From contig CAJUFX010000010.1 of assembly GCA_910586395.1 (NCBI GenBank), positions 33,819 through 94,199 on the forward strand: 60,381 bases of DNA, in the 5' to 3' direction. The translations under genes were made by a program, and so were the position numbers. The notes under the pieces are model-generated. The model worked only from the letters and a program-made list of their open reading frames with translations, was not told the origin of the DNA and made no database searches. Of the stretch, positions 42,143-50,584 are shown piece after piece (positions within the stretch are counted from its first letter, which is position 1; each line of letters starts with the position of its first letter). Source of the DNA: an uncultured Bacteroidales bacterium. GTDB lineage: Bacteria; Bacteroidota; Bacteroidia; Bacteroidales; P3.

Positions 42143-43621
42143 ATGGATTATTTGCTGACGGGCGGCACGGTTGTCAATGAGGGACAGTGCGTGCCGGCTT
42201 CGGTTTGGATAAGGGATGGGCGGATTGCCGGCGTTTTTGCGGTGGCGGACGGGGTGCTTTCGGGTGACCCGACGGACGGTGGGGCTTGTGGGGCTGAGGC
42301 ACTTTCGGGCGACCCGACGGTTGCTGTTGGCGGCGACCCGACGGGCGGTGGTTTATCAGCGGTCGCGGGTTTGTCGGCGGCTGATGCGGCCGCTTTGGCC
42401 AAGGCCGAGCGCATTGATGTGCGCGGTTGCTGGATTCTGCCGGGCGTTATAGACGACCAGGTGCATTTCCGCGAGCCGGGTCTGACCTACAAGGGCGATA
42501 TTCGGAGCGAGAGCCGCGCGGCTGTGGCCGGCGGCGTGACGTCGTATATGGAGATGCCCAACACCAAGCCGCCGACGCTGACGCAGGCCCTGCTGCAGGA
42601 GAAATACGAGCGCGCGGCCGAAGTCTCGTTGGCCAACTATTCGTTTTACATGGGGTGCAGCGAAGACAACCTCGACGAGGTGCTGAAGACCGACCCCAGG
42701 CGCGTGTGCGGCATCAAGATTTTCCTCGGCTCCTCCACCGGCAACATGTTGGTAAGCAGCGACGATTATATCGAGAACTTGTTGCGGCAGGCACCGACGC
42801 TCGTGGCCGCCCATTGCGAGGACGAGGCGATTATGGCGGCCAACACGGCAGCCGTCAAGGCGCAATACGGCGAAGAACCGCCGTTTTCGGTGCATCCGCT
42901 CATACGGAGCGCGGAGGCCTGCTACCGGTCGTCGGCGCGGGCGGCCGAGATCGCGCGCCGTGCCGGCGGCCGTTTGCACATCCTGCATCTTTCCACGGCG
43001 CGCGAGCTGTCGCTCTTGGATGACGCGCCCTTGGAGGAGGCCCGTATAACGGGCGAAGTCTGCGTGCACCACCTTTGGTTTACCGACCGCGACTACGCGC
43101 AACGGCAGGGCTTCATCAAGTGGAACCCGGCCGTCAAGACGGAGGCCGACCGCGCGGCCTTGCGGGAGGCGGTGCGCCAAGGGCGCGTCATCGTGGCCAC
43201 CGACCACGCCCCCCATGCGTTGGAAGAAAAGCAGCGGCCCTATTTCAGCTGCCCCTCCGGCGGCCCGCTCGTGCAGCACAGCCTGCAGCTGATGCTGGAG
43301 ATGGTGCGCCAAGGCGTTTTCAGCGTGGAAGAAGTCGTGGAGGCCATGTGCCACCGGCCGGCCCGGCTGTTCGCCGTGGAGGATCGCGGCTTCCTGCGCC
43401 CGGGCTATCATGCCGACCTCGTCGTCGTCCAGTCCGACGAAGCGCCGCATACCGAGCCGGTACACTACAAATGCGGCTGGAGTCCGCTTGCGGACCAGCT
43501 GTTCACAACCCGCGTCCGCTACACCTTCGTCAACGGCCACAAGGTTTACGACCGCGGCCATTTTGCCGGCGACGAGGGCGAAGACTTCCCCCGCGGCGAA
43601 CGGCTGACGTTTGAACGCTAA
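42143..43621 (+). CDS. pyrC: Dihydroorotase
   Basis: 492 residues from ATG 42143 (TTG 42134 also in frame). ILPGVIDDQVHFREPGLTYK: the first His of the HxH metal motif is Gln, a form I recall from Bacteroidota dihydroorotases. MEMPNTKPPT, HCEDEAIM, HILHLSTARE and ATDHAPH supply the other ligands and the catalytic Asp. It closes carbamoyl-aspartate to dihydroorotate in pyrimidine synthesis. Residues ~35-88 are a Gly/Ala/Asp insertion with repeated SGDPT absent from ordinary enzymes (~445 residues), lying in the small beta-sandwich domain away from the active site. Confidence 0.9.
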   Translation: MDYLLTGGTVVNEGQCVPASVWIRDGRIAGVFAVADGVLSGDPTDGGACGAEALSGDPTVAVGGDPTGGGLSAVAGLSAADAAALAKAERIDVRGCWILPGVIDDQVHFREPGLTYKGDIRSESRAAVAGGVTSYMEMPNTKPPTLTQALLQEKYERAAEVSLANYSFYMGCSEDNLDEVLKTDPRRVCGIKIFLGSSTGNMLVSSDDYIENLLRQAPTLVAAHCEDEAIMAANTAAVKAQYGEEPPFSVHPLIRSAEACYRSSARAAEIARRAGGRLHILHLSTARELSLLDDAPLEEARITGEVCVHHLWFTDRDYAQRQGFIKWNPAVKTEADRAALREAVRQGRVIVATDHAPHALEEKQRPYFSCPSGGPLVQHSLQLMLEMVRQGVFSVEEVVEAMCHRPARLFAVEDRGFLRPGYHADLVVVQSDEAPHTEPVHYKCGWSPLADQLFTTRVRYTFVNGHKVYDRGHFAGDEGEDFPRGERLTFER

Positions 43622-43726
43622 ACGGTTGTCGGCGGGGTTGGTGTCGCCGCCCTGCCGCCCAACCTCCCCGACACGCCTGACATTTGAACTAACATCTTTA
43701 TCAAACATCTGAATTGCAGGAGAAAC

Positions 43727-43753
43727 GAACTATCCAGAAAATCCGGATAGTTC
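43727..43753. repeat. 9-bp inverted repeat upstream of rloA
   Basis: gaactatcc (43727-43735) and ggatagttc (43745-43753), nine perfect pairs with a nine-base loop; no T run. It may be an operator or mRNA hairpin after pyrC. Confidence 0.55.
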
Positions 43754-43834
43754 AACAAGAAGGCAAACGTGAGGTGGAATGTGAGGTTTTATCCTTAATA
43801 ATGTAGTATTTTTACGAAATCTGAGTGGATTTTA

Positions 43835-43865
43835 TTTGTGGAGTAGAAAATATTTCGTATTTTTG
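43835..43865 (+). promoter_or_regulatory. Promoter of rloAB
   Basis: TTTG (43835-43838), 19 bases, TATTTTTG (43858-43865), 36 bases before ATG 43902. An excellent consensus match that marks the start of the defence island. Confidence 0.8.
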
Positions 43866-43901
43866 TAGGAAAATTACAATAACGACATAAATTGTATTCC
43901 T

Positions 43902-45182
43902 ATGATACGGGAATTCTGGGTAAAGAATTATCTTTCCATCCGCGATAAGCAAGAACTGAGTTTCTTGGCTAAAGGGCCTGCTTCGGAACTGGTGACGGAA
44001 GTTTCCGAAGGGGTCTTTTTGTATAAGTTAGGGATTCTGTATGGTCCTAACGCTTCCGGGAAGTCCAATATGTTGATGGCGTTGAATGAGGTTTTCCGTT
44101 TGTTGGTACTGCCAAAATCTGATGCGGCGCAAAAGATAAGAGGTTGCATTCCTTTCGCCCTCACCAAGGATGAATCCACCCAAATGCATGTATCCTTTTA
44201 TGCGGATGACATTAGATACGACTATGATGTAGCGTTCAATGATAGATATATTCTGAACGAGCGTTTGGATTACTATCCCAACAAATCCAAGTCCTTGTTT
44301 TATGAACGTAGGTTCATCGGAGATAATGTGCAGGCGGAAATCAAGTTCGGGTCCAGTCTTAAACTGCTTGCTAAAACACAAGACAGTATTCGCGAAAATA
44401 CCCTGAACAATCACAGTGTTTTGTCCGTTTGTAGAAAAACGGCTTTGACAGAAGATATCGCCCCGTTCAATAGGCTTCATGGCTGGATTATGGAAAAGTA
44501 TCACGAGGTAGATGGTGATGGCGAAAAAGGGATTGTCGAAATACTGAAGAAGGCTTATGGTGATGCGAAAAAGCGTAAGTTCTATAACATAATGTTGCAA
44601 AAGGCCGATTTGAACATCTTGGCGTATAGGCCTGTTATAGAAGATCGCTTTGTGTCTGATGCGCTCCGGGAACGTATCCAAAAGGAAAATCTTCCGGAGG
44701 AGATGAAAGAGACCTTGCTTAAACCCACTTTCGAATCAGTGGCATTTACCAATCACTCTATAAATGGAGATTTTGATATTTCTCTCGCATGGCAGTCGAA
44801 AGGCACGCTGAAATATATCCGTATTTTAAGGGCCTTGTACGATATGATCACCGATCCTCATGTGTATTATCTGGATGAATTAGGGGAGGATTTACACGCC
44901 GACTTGTTGTATTACTATCTCAGCGTCTTTCTCTTTAACTCCGAAAAATCGCAGTTGATTATCACCAGTCAGGAAACTACGCTTCTTTGGCAGGACCTGA
45001 TCAACGAAAATAGGGGGCTGGTGTGGTTTGTGGAGAAGAACCCGGAGACCGCTTCGTCTGAATATGCCCGTGGCGACTCTTATGGGCTGCACAAGAATCT
45101 GTCTTTGTTTAATTCCTATCGCATTGGCCGTTTAGGCGCCAAGCCCGAATTAGGCAGTATCTTTATAGATTTGGAGGATTGA
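43902..45182 (+). CDS. rloA: RloA/AbiLi-like AAA ATPase
   Basis: 426 residues. An ABC/SMC-type ATPase of the abortive-infection class: Walker A LYGPNASGKSNML (~47-59), signature region WQSKGTLKYIRIL (~303-315) and Walker B VYYLDELGEDLHADL (~323-338). The following H-loop reads LIITSQETTLL where relatives usually have a His. It pairs with the RloB gene one base downstream, as in AbiL and RloAB systems, where the ATPase senses infection and the partner TOPRIM-like nuclease acts. The role in phage defence is inferred from family and neighbours. Confidence 0.82.
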   Translation: MIREFWVKNYLSIRDKQELSFLAKGPASELVTEVSEGVFLYKLGILYGPNASGKSNMLMALNEVFRLLVLPKSDAAQKIRGCIPFALTKDESTQMHVSFYADDIRYDYDVAFNDRYILNERLDYYPNKSKSLFYERRFIGDNVQAEIKFGSSLKLLAKTQDSIRENTLNNHSVLSVCRKTALTEDIAPFNRLHGWIMEKYHEVDGDGEKGIVEILKKAYGDAKKRKFYNIMLQKADLNILAYRPVIEDRFVSDALRERIQKENLPEEMKETLLKPTFESVAFTNHSINGDFDISLAWQSKGTLKYIRILRALYDMITDPHVYYLDELGEDLHADLLYYYLSVFLFNSEKSQLIITSQETTLLWQDLINENRGLVWFVEKNPETASSEYARGDSYGLHKNLSLFNSYRIGRLGAKPELGSIFIDLED

Positions 45183-45183
45183 T

Positions 45184-45789
45184 ATGGGAAAGTTGCGTCA
45201 AACAGCCCTTATCTTGGGGGAGGGTCCTACGGAATTTTTCTACTTCAAGTCCTTGTGCGATGTGTTCAAAAATTTGACCATCAAACCTGATAATCCCAAG
45301 CATACCAGCCTTAAGGAACTTGAGGTCAAGATTGCGGATGGCGTGACCAAGGGCTACAATCATATCTTCTGCATTATCGATATGGATACGAAGGATGTAG
45401 AACCAGAACGTTCTCAATATCAAAAATTAAAGGCTAAATACGTCCAGCCGGTCAACAGGCCGAAGCAAGGCATATACTGCGAGGTCGAGTTCTTTGAGAC
45501 CCACCGTTGCACGGAACTGTTTTTCCTCTACTATTTCCGATATACCTCACGTCCATACGCGGATCAAGCATCGTTGCTGAAAGATTTGAACCAAAGTGCG
45601 GACTATCAGAAGACGATAGATTTCTTCAGAAAAAGCAAAGGCCTGCATGCTTATTTTGAACGGAATAGCGGAAGCCTTAAGCAGGCTGTGGCCAACGCCG
45701 ACCATTCATTGGAGGAGAAACAAGAGAATGGCAGGGATTATACATACTCGGAGTTGGGGAGGTTGATGAAGGCATTGGAGACGCTATAA
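45184..45789 (+). CDS. rloB: RloB (AbiLii-like) effector
   Basis: 201 residues. ALILGEGPTEFFYFKSL (Glu of a TOPRIM-like motif), HIFCIIDMDTKD (DxD) and CEVEFFETHRCTELFFLYYF form the RloB core, a probable metal-dependent nuclease. It ends with a helical EEKQENGRDYTYSELGRLM. It is separated from rloA by one base, so they should form one operon. The cellular target is unknown. Confidence 0.82.
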   Translation: MGKLRQTALILGEGPTEFFYFKSLCDVFKNLTIKPDNPKHTSLKELEVKIADGVTKGYNHIFCIIDMDTKDVEPERSQYQKLKAKYVQPVNRPKQGIYCEVEFFETHRCTELFFLYYFRYTSRPYADQASLLKDLNQSADYQKTIDFFRKSKGLHAYFERNSGSLKQAVANADHSLEEKQENGRDYTYSELGRLMKALETL

Positions 45790-45837
45790 ACGTTATTTTA
45801 TTGACTCTGATCTTGGGATTATAAAATTATTTTTGAT

Positions 45838-47631
45838 ATGTGGTCAGATAACGAGACAAAAGAAGATTTATTAGGTTATCAAGTTCATGCGGACTTGCTT
45901 AAAGAGGTGGTACTTGATCCGACTATGCTCCCTATTTCTATTGGAATATTTGGCGATTGGGGGTCTGGTAAAAGTAGTTTGATGCTCCTCATGAAAGAGG
46001 AAATTGAGCAATGGATGAAGGAAGATGTCCATAAAAAGGAAATGGTGGTTCAGATACAGTTTAATAGTTGGCAGTTTGAAAATTATGAAGACACCAAGCT
46101 AACATTGATAGAAACTGTTCTATCAGCAATAGAAAAGGATTTGAGAGAGAAGCAAAATATCATCAAAAATGGAATGGACTTCTTGAAGAAAATCAAGTAC
46201 CTGAAGCTTGGTATGTTCTTTTTGAAAAAGATTGGTCAGCAGATGGTTCCAGAAGAAATTCTCAAGCTACTACCCACAAAGGAGGAATGGAAAAAGGAGC
46301 TAATAGAAGATGATGCGAAGTTGTTAATAGACGATGTAAGTAAAGGTAATACCGCGAAATTTGTTGAGCGTTTCAGAGAAAATTTTGAGAAGATTGTTGA
46401 TGGTGCTGGCTATCGATCCATTATTGTATATATAGATGACCTTGACAGATGCGAATCGACAAGGATTATTCAGTGTTTGGAAGCAGTAAAGTTGTTTGTG
46501 AACGTAAAGCGAACAGCCTTTGTGATAGGAGCAGACGAAAGAATCATTGAGCATGCCATAGAAGAACGCTACAAGCACAAGATAGAAAAGAATACGATAT
46601 CAAGTCCATATTCTGACTATATGGAAAAACTAATACAGTTACCATATAGAATACCGCGCTTGTCTTATTCAGAGCAGGAAACCTATATCACTTTGCTACT
46701 GTGTAGTAAAATAGATGATGAACAATTCAAAACAATACACCAAAAGTTTCTTGAATTCAGGAAGAAAGACAAACACACGAAATATGATATAAAGTGCATA
46801 CGTCGTGACAACAATAAACTTGAATTTGGGAAAGTGGAGGAACTGTTACCTATTTTACCAATCATGACAAAATTCTTAAACGGTAATCCACGCCAACTTA
46901 AGCGGTTCTTGAACACATTTGATATGCGTATGAGAATGGCTAAAGTGGCAGGATTTGAGAATATTAAACCAGAAATACTGGTAAAAATGATGGTGTTGGA
47001 ATACAACAGCGTGCTTAGAGAAAATATTGATGACCTGTATTGTCGTCAAAGAAATAATGGATTAGTGAGTGACATGGAGGAAGTGGAGAAACAATCTAAG
47101 GCAGGGAGGTTAACCAGTGGGAGTTGGACTACACTTTGGAATAAACCTGAAGCCGTGTTGTGGTTGGCTTCAAAGCCATCACTTGCCAAAGTTAATTTAC
47201 AGGATTATTTTTGGATTTCACGCGAGGCTCTGAAGATAGAAACGCCAATGGAGAACAAAGTGTCGAACGTAGTGAGGACTGCATATATTCGTCTGAAGAA
47301 GAACCAGACCGTAAGAGCTATGAAAAGGGCTTTGGCAAAAGAGGTAAAAGAATTTACAAGAGAAGAGAAGGACATGCTGGTTTTGCTGTTACATCAAGAA
47401 CTCGCCGAGAATATCGGTTCAGGAACAGTAATACGTTTTCTGGATGCAGATGAGAACAATGAACTTGTATCTTCACTCTCACTCCTCAAAATTATGTTTG
47501 ATGGCATTGAAACGGCAAAGCTACCAGCTACATACGCCAAATTCCTGAAAAAAATGCAAGGAAAGGCTGACTGCAAGAAATATGTTGAAGATATGGAAAA
47601 AAGTACAAGCTTGATAAATGCGTTGAAATAA
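45838..47631 (+). CDS. qatA: QatA, KAP-type P-loop ATPase
   Basis: 597 residues. Walker A IGIFGDWGSGKSSLML (~35-50), Walker B SIIVYIDDLDRCES (~195-208), FVIGADERIIEHAIEERY and a GNPRQLKRFLNTF segment are KAP NTPase marks. It is the first of four tightly coupled genes in QatABCD order. The operon is AT-rich against its surroundings, a sign of transfer. QatA presumably powers the system; the mechanism is unknown. Confidence 0.88.
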   Translation: MWSDNETKEDLLGYQVHADLLKEVVLDPTMLPISIGIFGDWGSGKSSLMLLMKEEIEQWMKEDVHKKEMVVQIQFNSWQFENYEDTKLTLIETVLSAIEKDLREKQNIIKNGMDFLKKIKYLKLGMFFLKKIGQQMVPEEILKLLPTKEEWKKELIEDDAKLLIDDVSKGNTAKFVERFRENFEKIVDGAGYRSIIVYIDDLDRCESTRIIQCLEAVKLFVNVKRTAFVIGADERIIEHAIEERYKHKIEKNTISSPYSDYMEKLIQLPYRIPRLSYSEQETYITLLLCSKIDDEQFKTIHQKFLEFRKKDKHTKYDIKCIRRDNNKLEFGKVEELLPILPIMTKFLNGNPRQLKRFLNTFDMRMRMAKVAGFENIKPEILVKMMVLEYNSVLRENIDDLYCRQRNNGLVSDMEEVEKQSKAGRLTSGSWTTLWNKPEAVLWLASKPSLAKVNLQDYFWISREALKIETPMENKVSNVVRTAYIRLKKNQTVRAMKRALAKEVKEFTREEKDMLVLLLHQELAENIGSGTVIRFLDADENNELVSSLSLLKIMFDGIETAKLPATYAKFLKKMQGKADCKKYVEDMEKSTSLINALK

Positions 47632-48356
47632 TGGGAACATCACAATTACATTCATTAAAGACGACACCTCAGTGGTCTGCTGCTAAGAAAGCTATGACTA
47701 GTGTTATCAAGGATCATGGAAACTCACAAAAGCAATCTAAGTTGATGACTGCTTTTAGAACTGCTGTTGGCGATACCTTGTATAGGGGTAGAGGTAATGG
47801 TGGAGGAAGAGGTACATTCGGACGGGCTGGTTCCCATGCCTTGGGCAATGTCATTCAATTCATATCTGCAGTCAAGTCTATAGGCATAGGAGGAGCAATT
47901 GACGGACTAGGACTTCCACAGGAAGATCGGCCCCAGGATTCAAAAGAGCTGATAAAAGCCTTGTGTGGTCTTACCTCTGTAAATGCCGATGCGTTACATG
48001 ATGATGAAGCCGCTGTGGAAGCCCAAGAAAAACTGCTCTCCATTATATTTGAACAATGCGATAGTTTAGCGGATATAGAGACTCTGTTGCAACAGGCAGA
48101 CGCAGATACAATTGATGGCTGGATACTAGATTACGAGGTTGAGTATATTATGGAATATATGGGAGAACTTTTCCAGAGTCATATTTTCGATAAGAATGCC
48201 AACCCTGAAACTGTATGCAGCGAGATTAAACAGTGGTTGCGTTCGGAGATAGACAACCGTTTAGAGGATGAGATGCGCCACATAAATGTATTCTCGCTGG
48301 AGGGTAAAGCTTATATTGATACATTAACCGCAAGAATTCTTGATATATGGCAATAG
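47631..48356 (+). CDS. qatB: QatB
   Basis: 241 residues, start overlapping qatA stop by one base. The early part is basic with GRGNGGGRGTFGRAGSHA (Gly/Arg loop), and the rest is helical and acidic (EYIMEYMGELFQSHIF). There is no known enzymatic motif. It is identified mainly by position between the KAP ATPase and the QueC-like protein, plus the N-terminal Ser/Gly/Arg pattern. Function unknown. Confidence 0.75.
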   Translation: MGTSQLHSLKTTPQWSAAKKAMTSVIKDHGNSQKQSKLMTAFRTAVGDTLYRGRGNGGGRGTFGRAGSHALGNVIQFISAVKSIGIGGAIDGLGLPQEDRPQDSKELIKALCGLTSVNADALHDDEAAVEAQEKLLSIIFEQCDSLADIETLLQQADADTIDGWILDYEVEYIMEYMGELFQSHIFDKNANPETVCSEIKQWLRSEIDNRLEDEMRHINVFSLEGKAYIDTLTARILDIWQ

Positions 48357-49735
48357 TAGAAGTAAGCATCAATTATCAACAGAGTGCGGCCCCAGCAAAG
48401 TTCGGGCAATATACCCTCTCGTTTACAGACGAAGTCGGGCAGCAACAGAATGTGGAACTAAAGTTTAATTTTGATGATCTCTGGTGTTTTGCTCGTGATA
48501 CATCATCTGTGGCATTTGACTTTCTAGTGTTTGCTATGGCAGTTTATAATACAGATAGAGCTGTAAGCCGAGCAAAGTATTCGGAAGAGGGATGGAAACG
48601 AAATATCCACCTACGTGTGCCCGTGGTGAATGTTACTGAGATGTCAAGAGGATTAGAAGATTTTTGTAGGGCTGTAAATTTCTTGACTGGCGATGTGTGG
48701 GAATTTGAGTTTGTACAAGCTGCTCCTTATAATTATGCGCCTCTTCGCCTCCAATTTGAGAATCTTCAGAACTATGCCAAGGTGTCGTTGTTCTCTGGAG
48801 GACTAGACTCTTTAATTGGGTTTATAGATAGCTGTTCACAGTTGCCTGCCGGCAAGAAAGTTTTGCTTATCTCACATGCAGAACTTGGTAAAGAAGGAAA
48901 AGATCAGACGAGGATTTTAGGAAAATGTGCAATTTCCAGATTGTTTGAAGGCCAATATGACCGAGCTTTCATTAGTGCCGGACTTAAACTTAGGCGTGGA
49001 AATACGTTGCAAACAGAGTCTACGTTCCGTGCACGTTCAATTTTGTTCTTTGCAGCAGGCGTATATTGTGCGAATGCTATTTCACAAAACATGCCACTGA
49101 CTATTCCAGAGAACGGAACAATTTCGTTGAATATTCCTTTAGATAAGGGAAGAAGGAGCGCATGTAGTACTAGAACAACGCATCCGGTGTTTTTAAGTAG
49201 ATTGCAGTCTGCTTTGAATGTTATTGGCATTCAGAACCGATTAGACAATCCCTACCAATTGAAATCAAAAAAAGATATGGTGGATGATTGTTGCCTTAAT
49301 GAAGAACGTAAGCGAGCATTGGCGATATTATGTAGTGATTCATGCTCCTGTGCCAAACGTTCACATAAACGAATTTGGGTTAGAAGGAATGTGCTACATT
49401 GTGGGGTGTGTTTGCCATGCTTGTATAGAAGGGTGGCTCTATCTGGTGTTGAAGAGTTAAATAATGAGCAATATGGTTTGGATGTGTTTGCTCCTGCTGA
49501 GATTCAGATTGATCGTTCGGATATTAAGAAGAACCGCGACTTCAAGTCATTACTCTATTTCTTGAAAAATCGTTGCACAAGAAAAGAGGTTGAAACAGAA
49601 TTGATAGCCAATGGTATTACAAGCAAGGAAAAAATTAGTGTCTATTCAGGCTTTGTCCTTCATTCGTATGCGCAAGTAAAGGATTGGCTTCGTGTTCACG
49701 CAGATGCAGATATCAAGCAGAGAGCAGGATTATGA
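48347..49735 (+). CDS. qatC: QatC, QueC-like PP-loop protein
   Basis: 462 residues. PP-loop VSLFSGGLDSLIGF (SGGLDS at ~150-155) and a late Cys cluster CSCAKRSH..HCGVCLPCLYR match QueC-type 7-cyano-7-deazaguanine synthases, but with a ~140-residue N-terminal extension. In Qat this fold has been recruited for defence; deazapurine or ubiquitin-like chemistry has been suggested for relatives. It overlaps qatB by 10 bases. It is not a housekeeping queC: no queDEF lies nearby. Confidence 0.88.
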   Translation: MAIVEVSINYQQSAAPAKFGQYTLSFTDEVGQQQNVELKFNFDDLWCFARDTSSVAFDFLVFAMAVYNTDRAVSRAKYSEEGWKRNIHLRVPVVNVTEMSRGLEDFCRAVNFLTGDVWEFEFVQAAPYNYAPLRLQFENLQNYAKVSLFSGGLDSLIGFIDSCSQLPAGKKVLLISHAELGKEGKDQTRILGKCAISRLFEGQYDRAFISAGLKLRRGNTLQTESTFRARSILFFAAGVYCANAISQNMPLTIPENGTISLNIPLDKGRRSACSTRTTHPVFLSRLQSALNVIGIQNRLDNPYQLKSKKDMVDDCCLNEERKRALAILCSDSCSCAKRSHKRIWVRRNVLHCGVCLPCLYRRVALSGVEELNNEQYGLDVFAPAEIQIDRSDIKKNRDFKSLLYFLKNRCTRKEVETELIANGITSKEKISVYSGFVLHSYAQVKDWLRVHADADIKQRAGL

Positions 49736-50430
49736 TTATCGATACTCATTGCCACTTTGACATGATGCCAAATCCTGAGTCTTTTATTCGACAGAGGGAA
49801 CAAGCAGGAGACATCGTGATAGGAATGACGAATCTGCCTAGTCATTTCAGCATGGGGATTCCTCATGTTAAAACTTATAAGCATATACGATTGGCATTAG
49901 GGTTGCATCCACTATTGGCAACGGAGAATAGAAGAGAGATTACTCAATTTAAAAATTATATTACTCAAACTTCATATATCGGTGAAATAGGATTGGATTT
50001 TTCAAAAGAAGGTAAATTGCAGAAAAAAATACAGGTTGATGTCTTTCGTGAATTGTTGAGATCATTAAAGGGAACGAAAAAAATAATTAGTGTTCACTCA
50101 AGAAAAGCAGAGAGGGAAGTATTAAATCTACTTTGTGAATTTGAAATAGAGAATGTAATATTTCATTGGTATATTGGCCCAACAGATTTGATACCAGATA
50201 TTTTGTCAAAAGGTTATTATTTCTCTATTAACGAGGCTATGATGGGTTCAAGTAATGGACAAAGCATAATTAAGAAAATCCCTAAAAATAGGATTCTTAC
50301 AGAAACTGATGCACCATACAACAAAAGGGTTGATATTAAGAGTGTGCTCGCGTATATGCAGATGACAGAACAGGATGTAAGAAATAATTTTATGAATTTA
50401 GTTGCAAAAGTCAGATGTGTGTCACAATAA
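49732..50430 (+). CDS. qatD: QatD, TatD-family hydrolase
   Basis: 232 residues from ATG 49732 (ATGA overlap with qatC). IDTHCHFDM, LALGLHPLLA, IGEIGLDFSKEG, ISVHSRKAE, HWYIGPTD and LTETDAPYN supply the metal ligands of TatD amidohydrolases, probable DNases. Slightly shorter than housekeeping TatD (~260). Completes the Qat system. The next gene is convergent. Confidence 0.88.
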   Translation: MIIDTHCHFDMMPNPESFIRQREQAGDIVIGMTNLPSHFSMGIPHVKTYKHIRLALGLHPLLATENRREITQFKNYITQTSYIGEIGLDFSKEGKLQKKIQVDVFRELLRSLKGTKKIISVHSRKAEREVLNLLCEFEIENVIFHWYIGPTDLIPDILSKGYYFSINEAMMGSSNGQSIIKKIPKNRILTETDAPYNKRVDIKSVLAYMQMTEQDVRNNFMNLVAKVRCVSQ

Positions 50431-50584
50431 GAAAATTTGTGAGATTTTCGATATACACAACTAATTATGTCGTTATCACATTCCTAAAATCCGCATAATT
50501 CGTCATCACTTCGTATGTAATTGTGGAGTTTGCGATAGTGGTGGTGAGCTATCACGGAACTTTCCTCCCCGCAAAGTCCCACGC

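Noticed and set aside
42470..42500. Loss of PyrC activity because the first HxH histidine is Gln
   Set aside because: The DDQVHFREPG form appears usual for dihydroorotases of this phylum, and all other ligands are present.
45828..45835. TATTTTTG as promoter of qatA
   Set aside because: It lies two bases before the ATG, so transcription would begin after the start codon; no matching TTTG at the correct distance.
48347..49735. Housekeeping queC (queuosine synthesis)
   Set aside because: Long N-terminal extension, AT-rich operon with KAP ATPase and TatD partner, and no other queuosine genes: QatC fits better.
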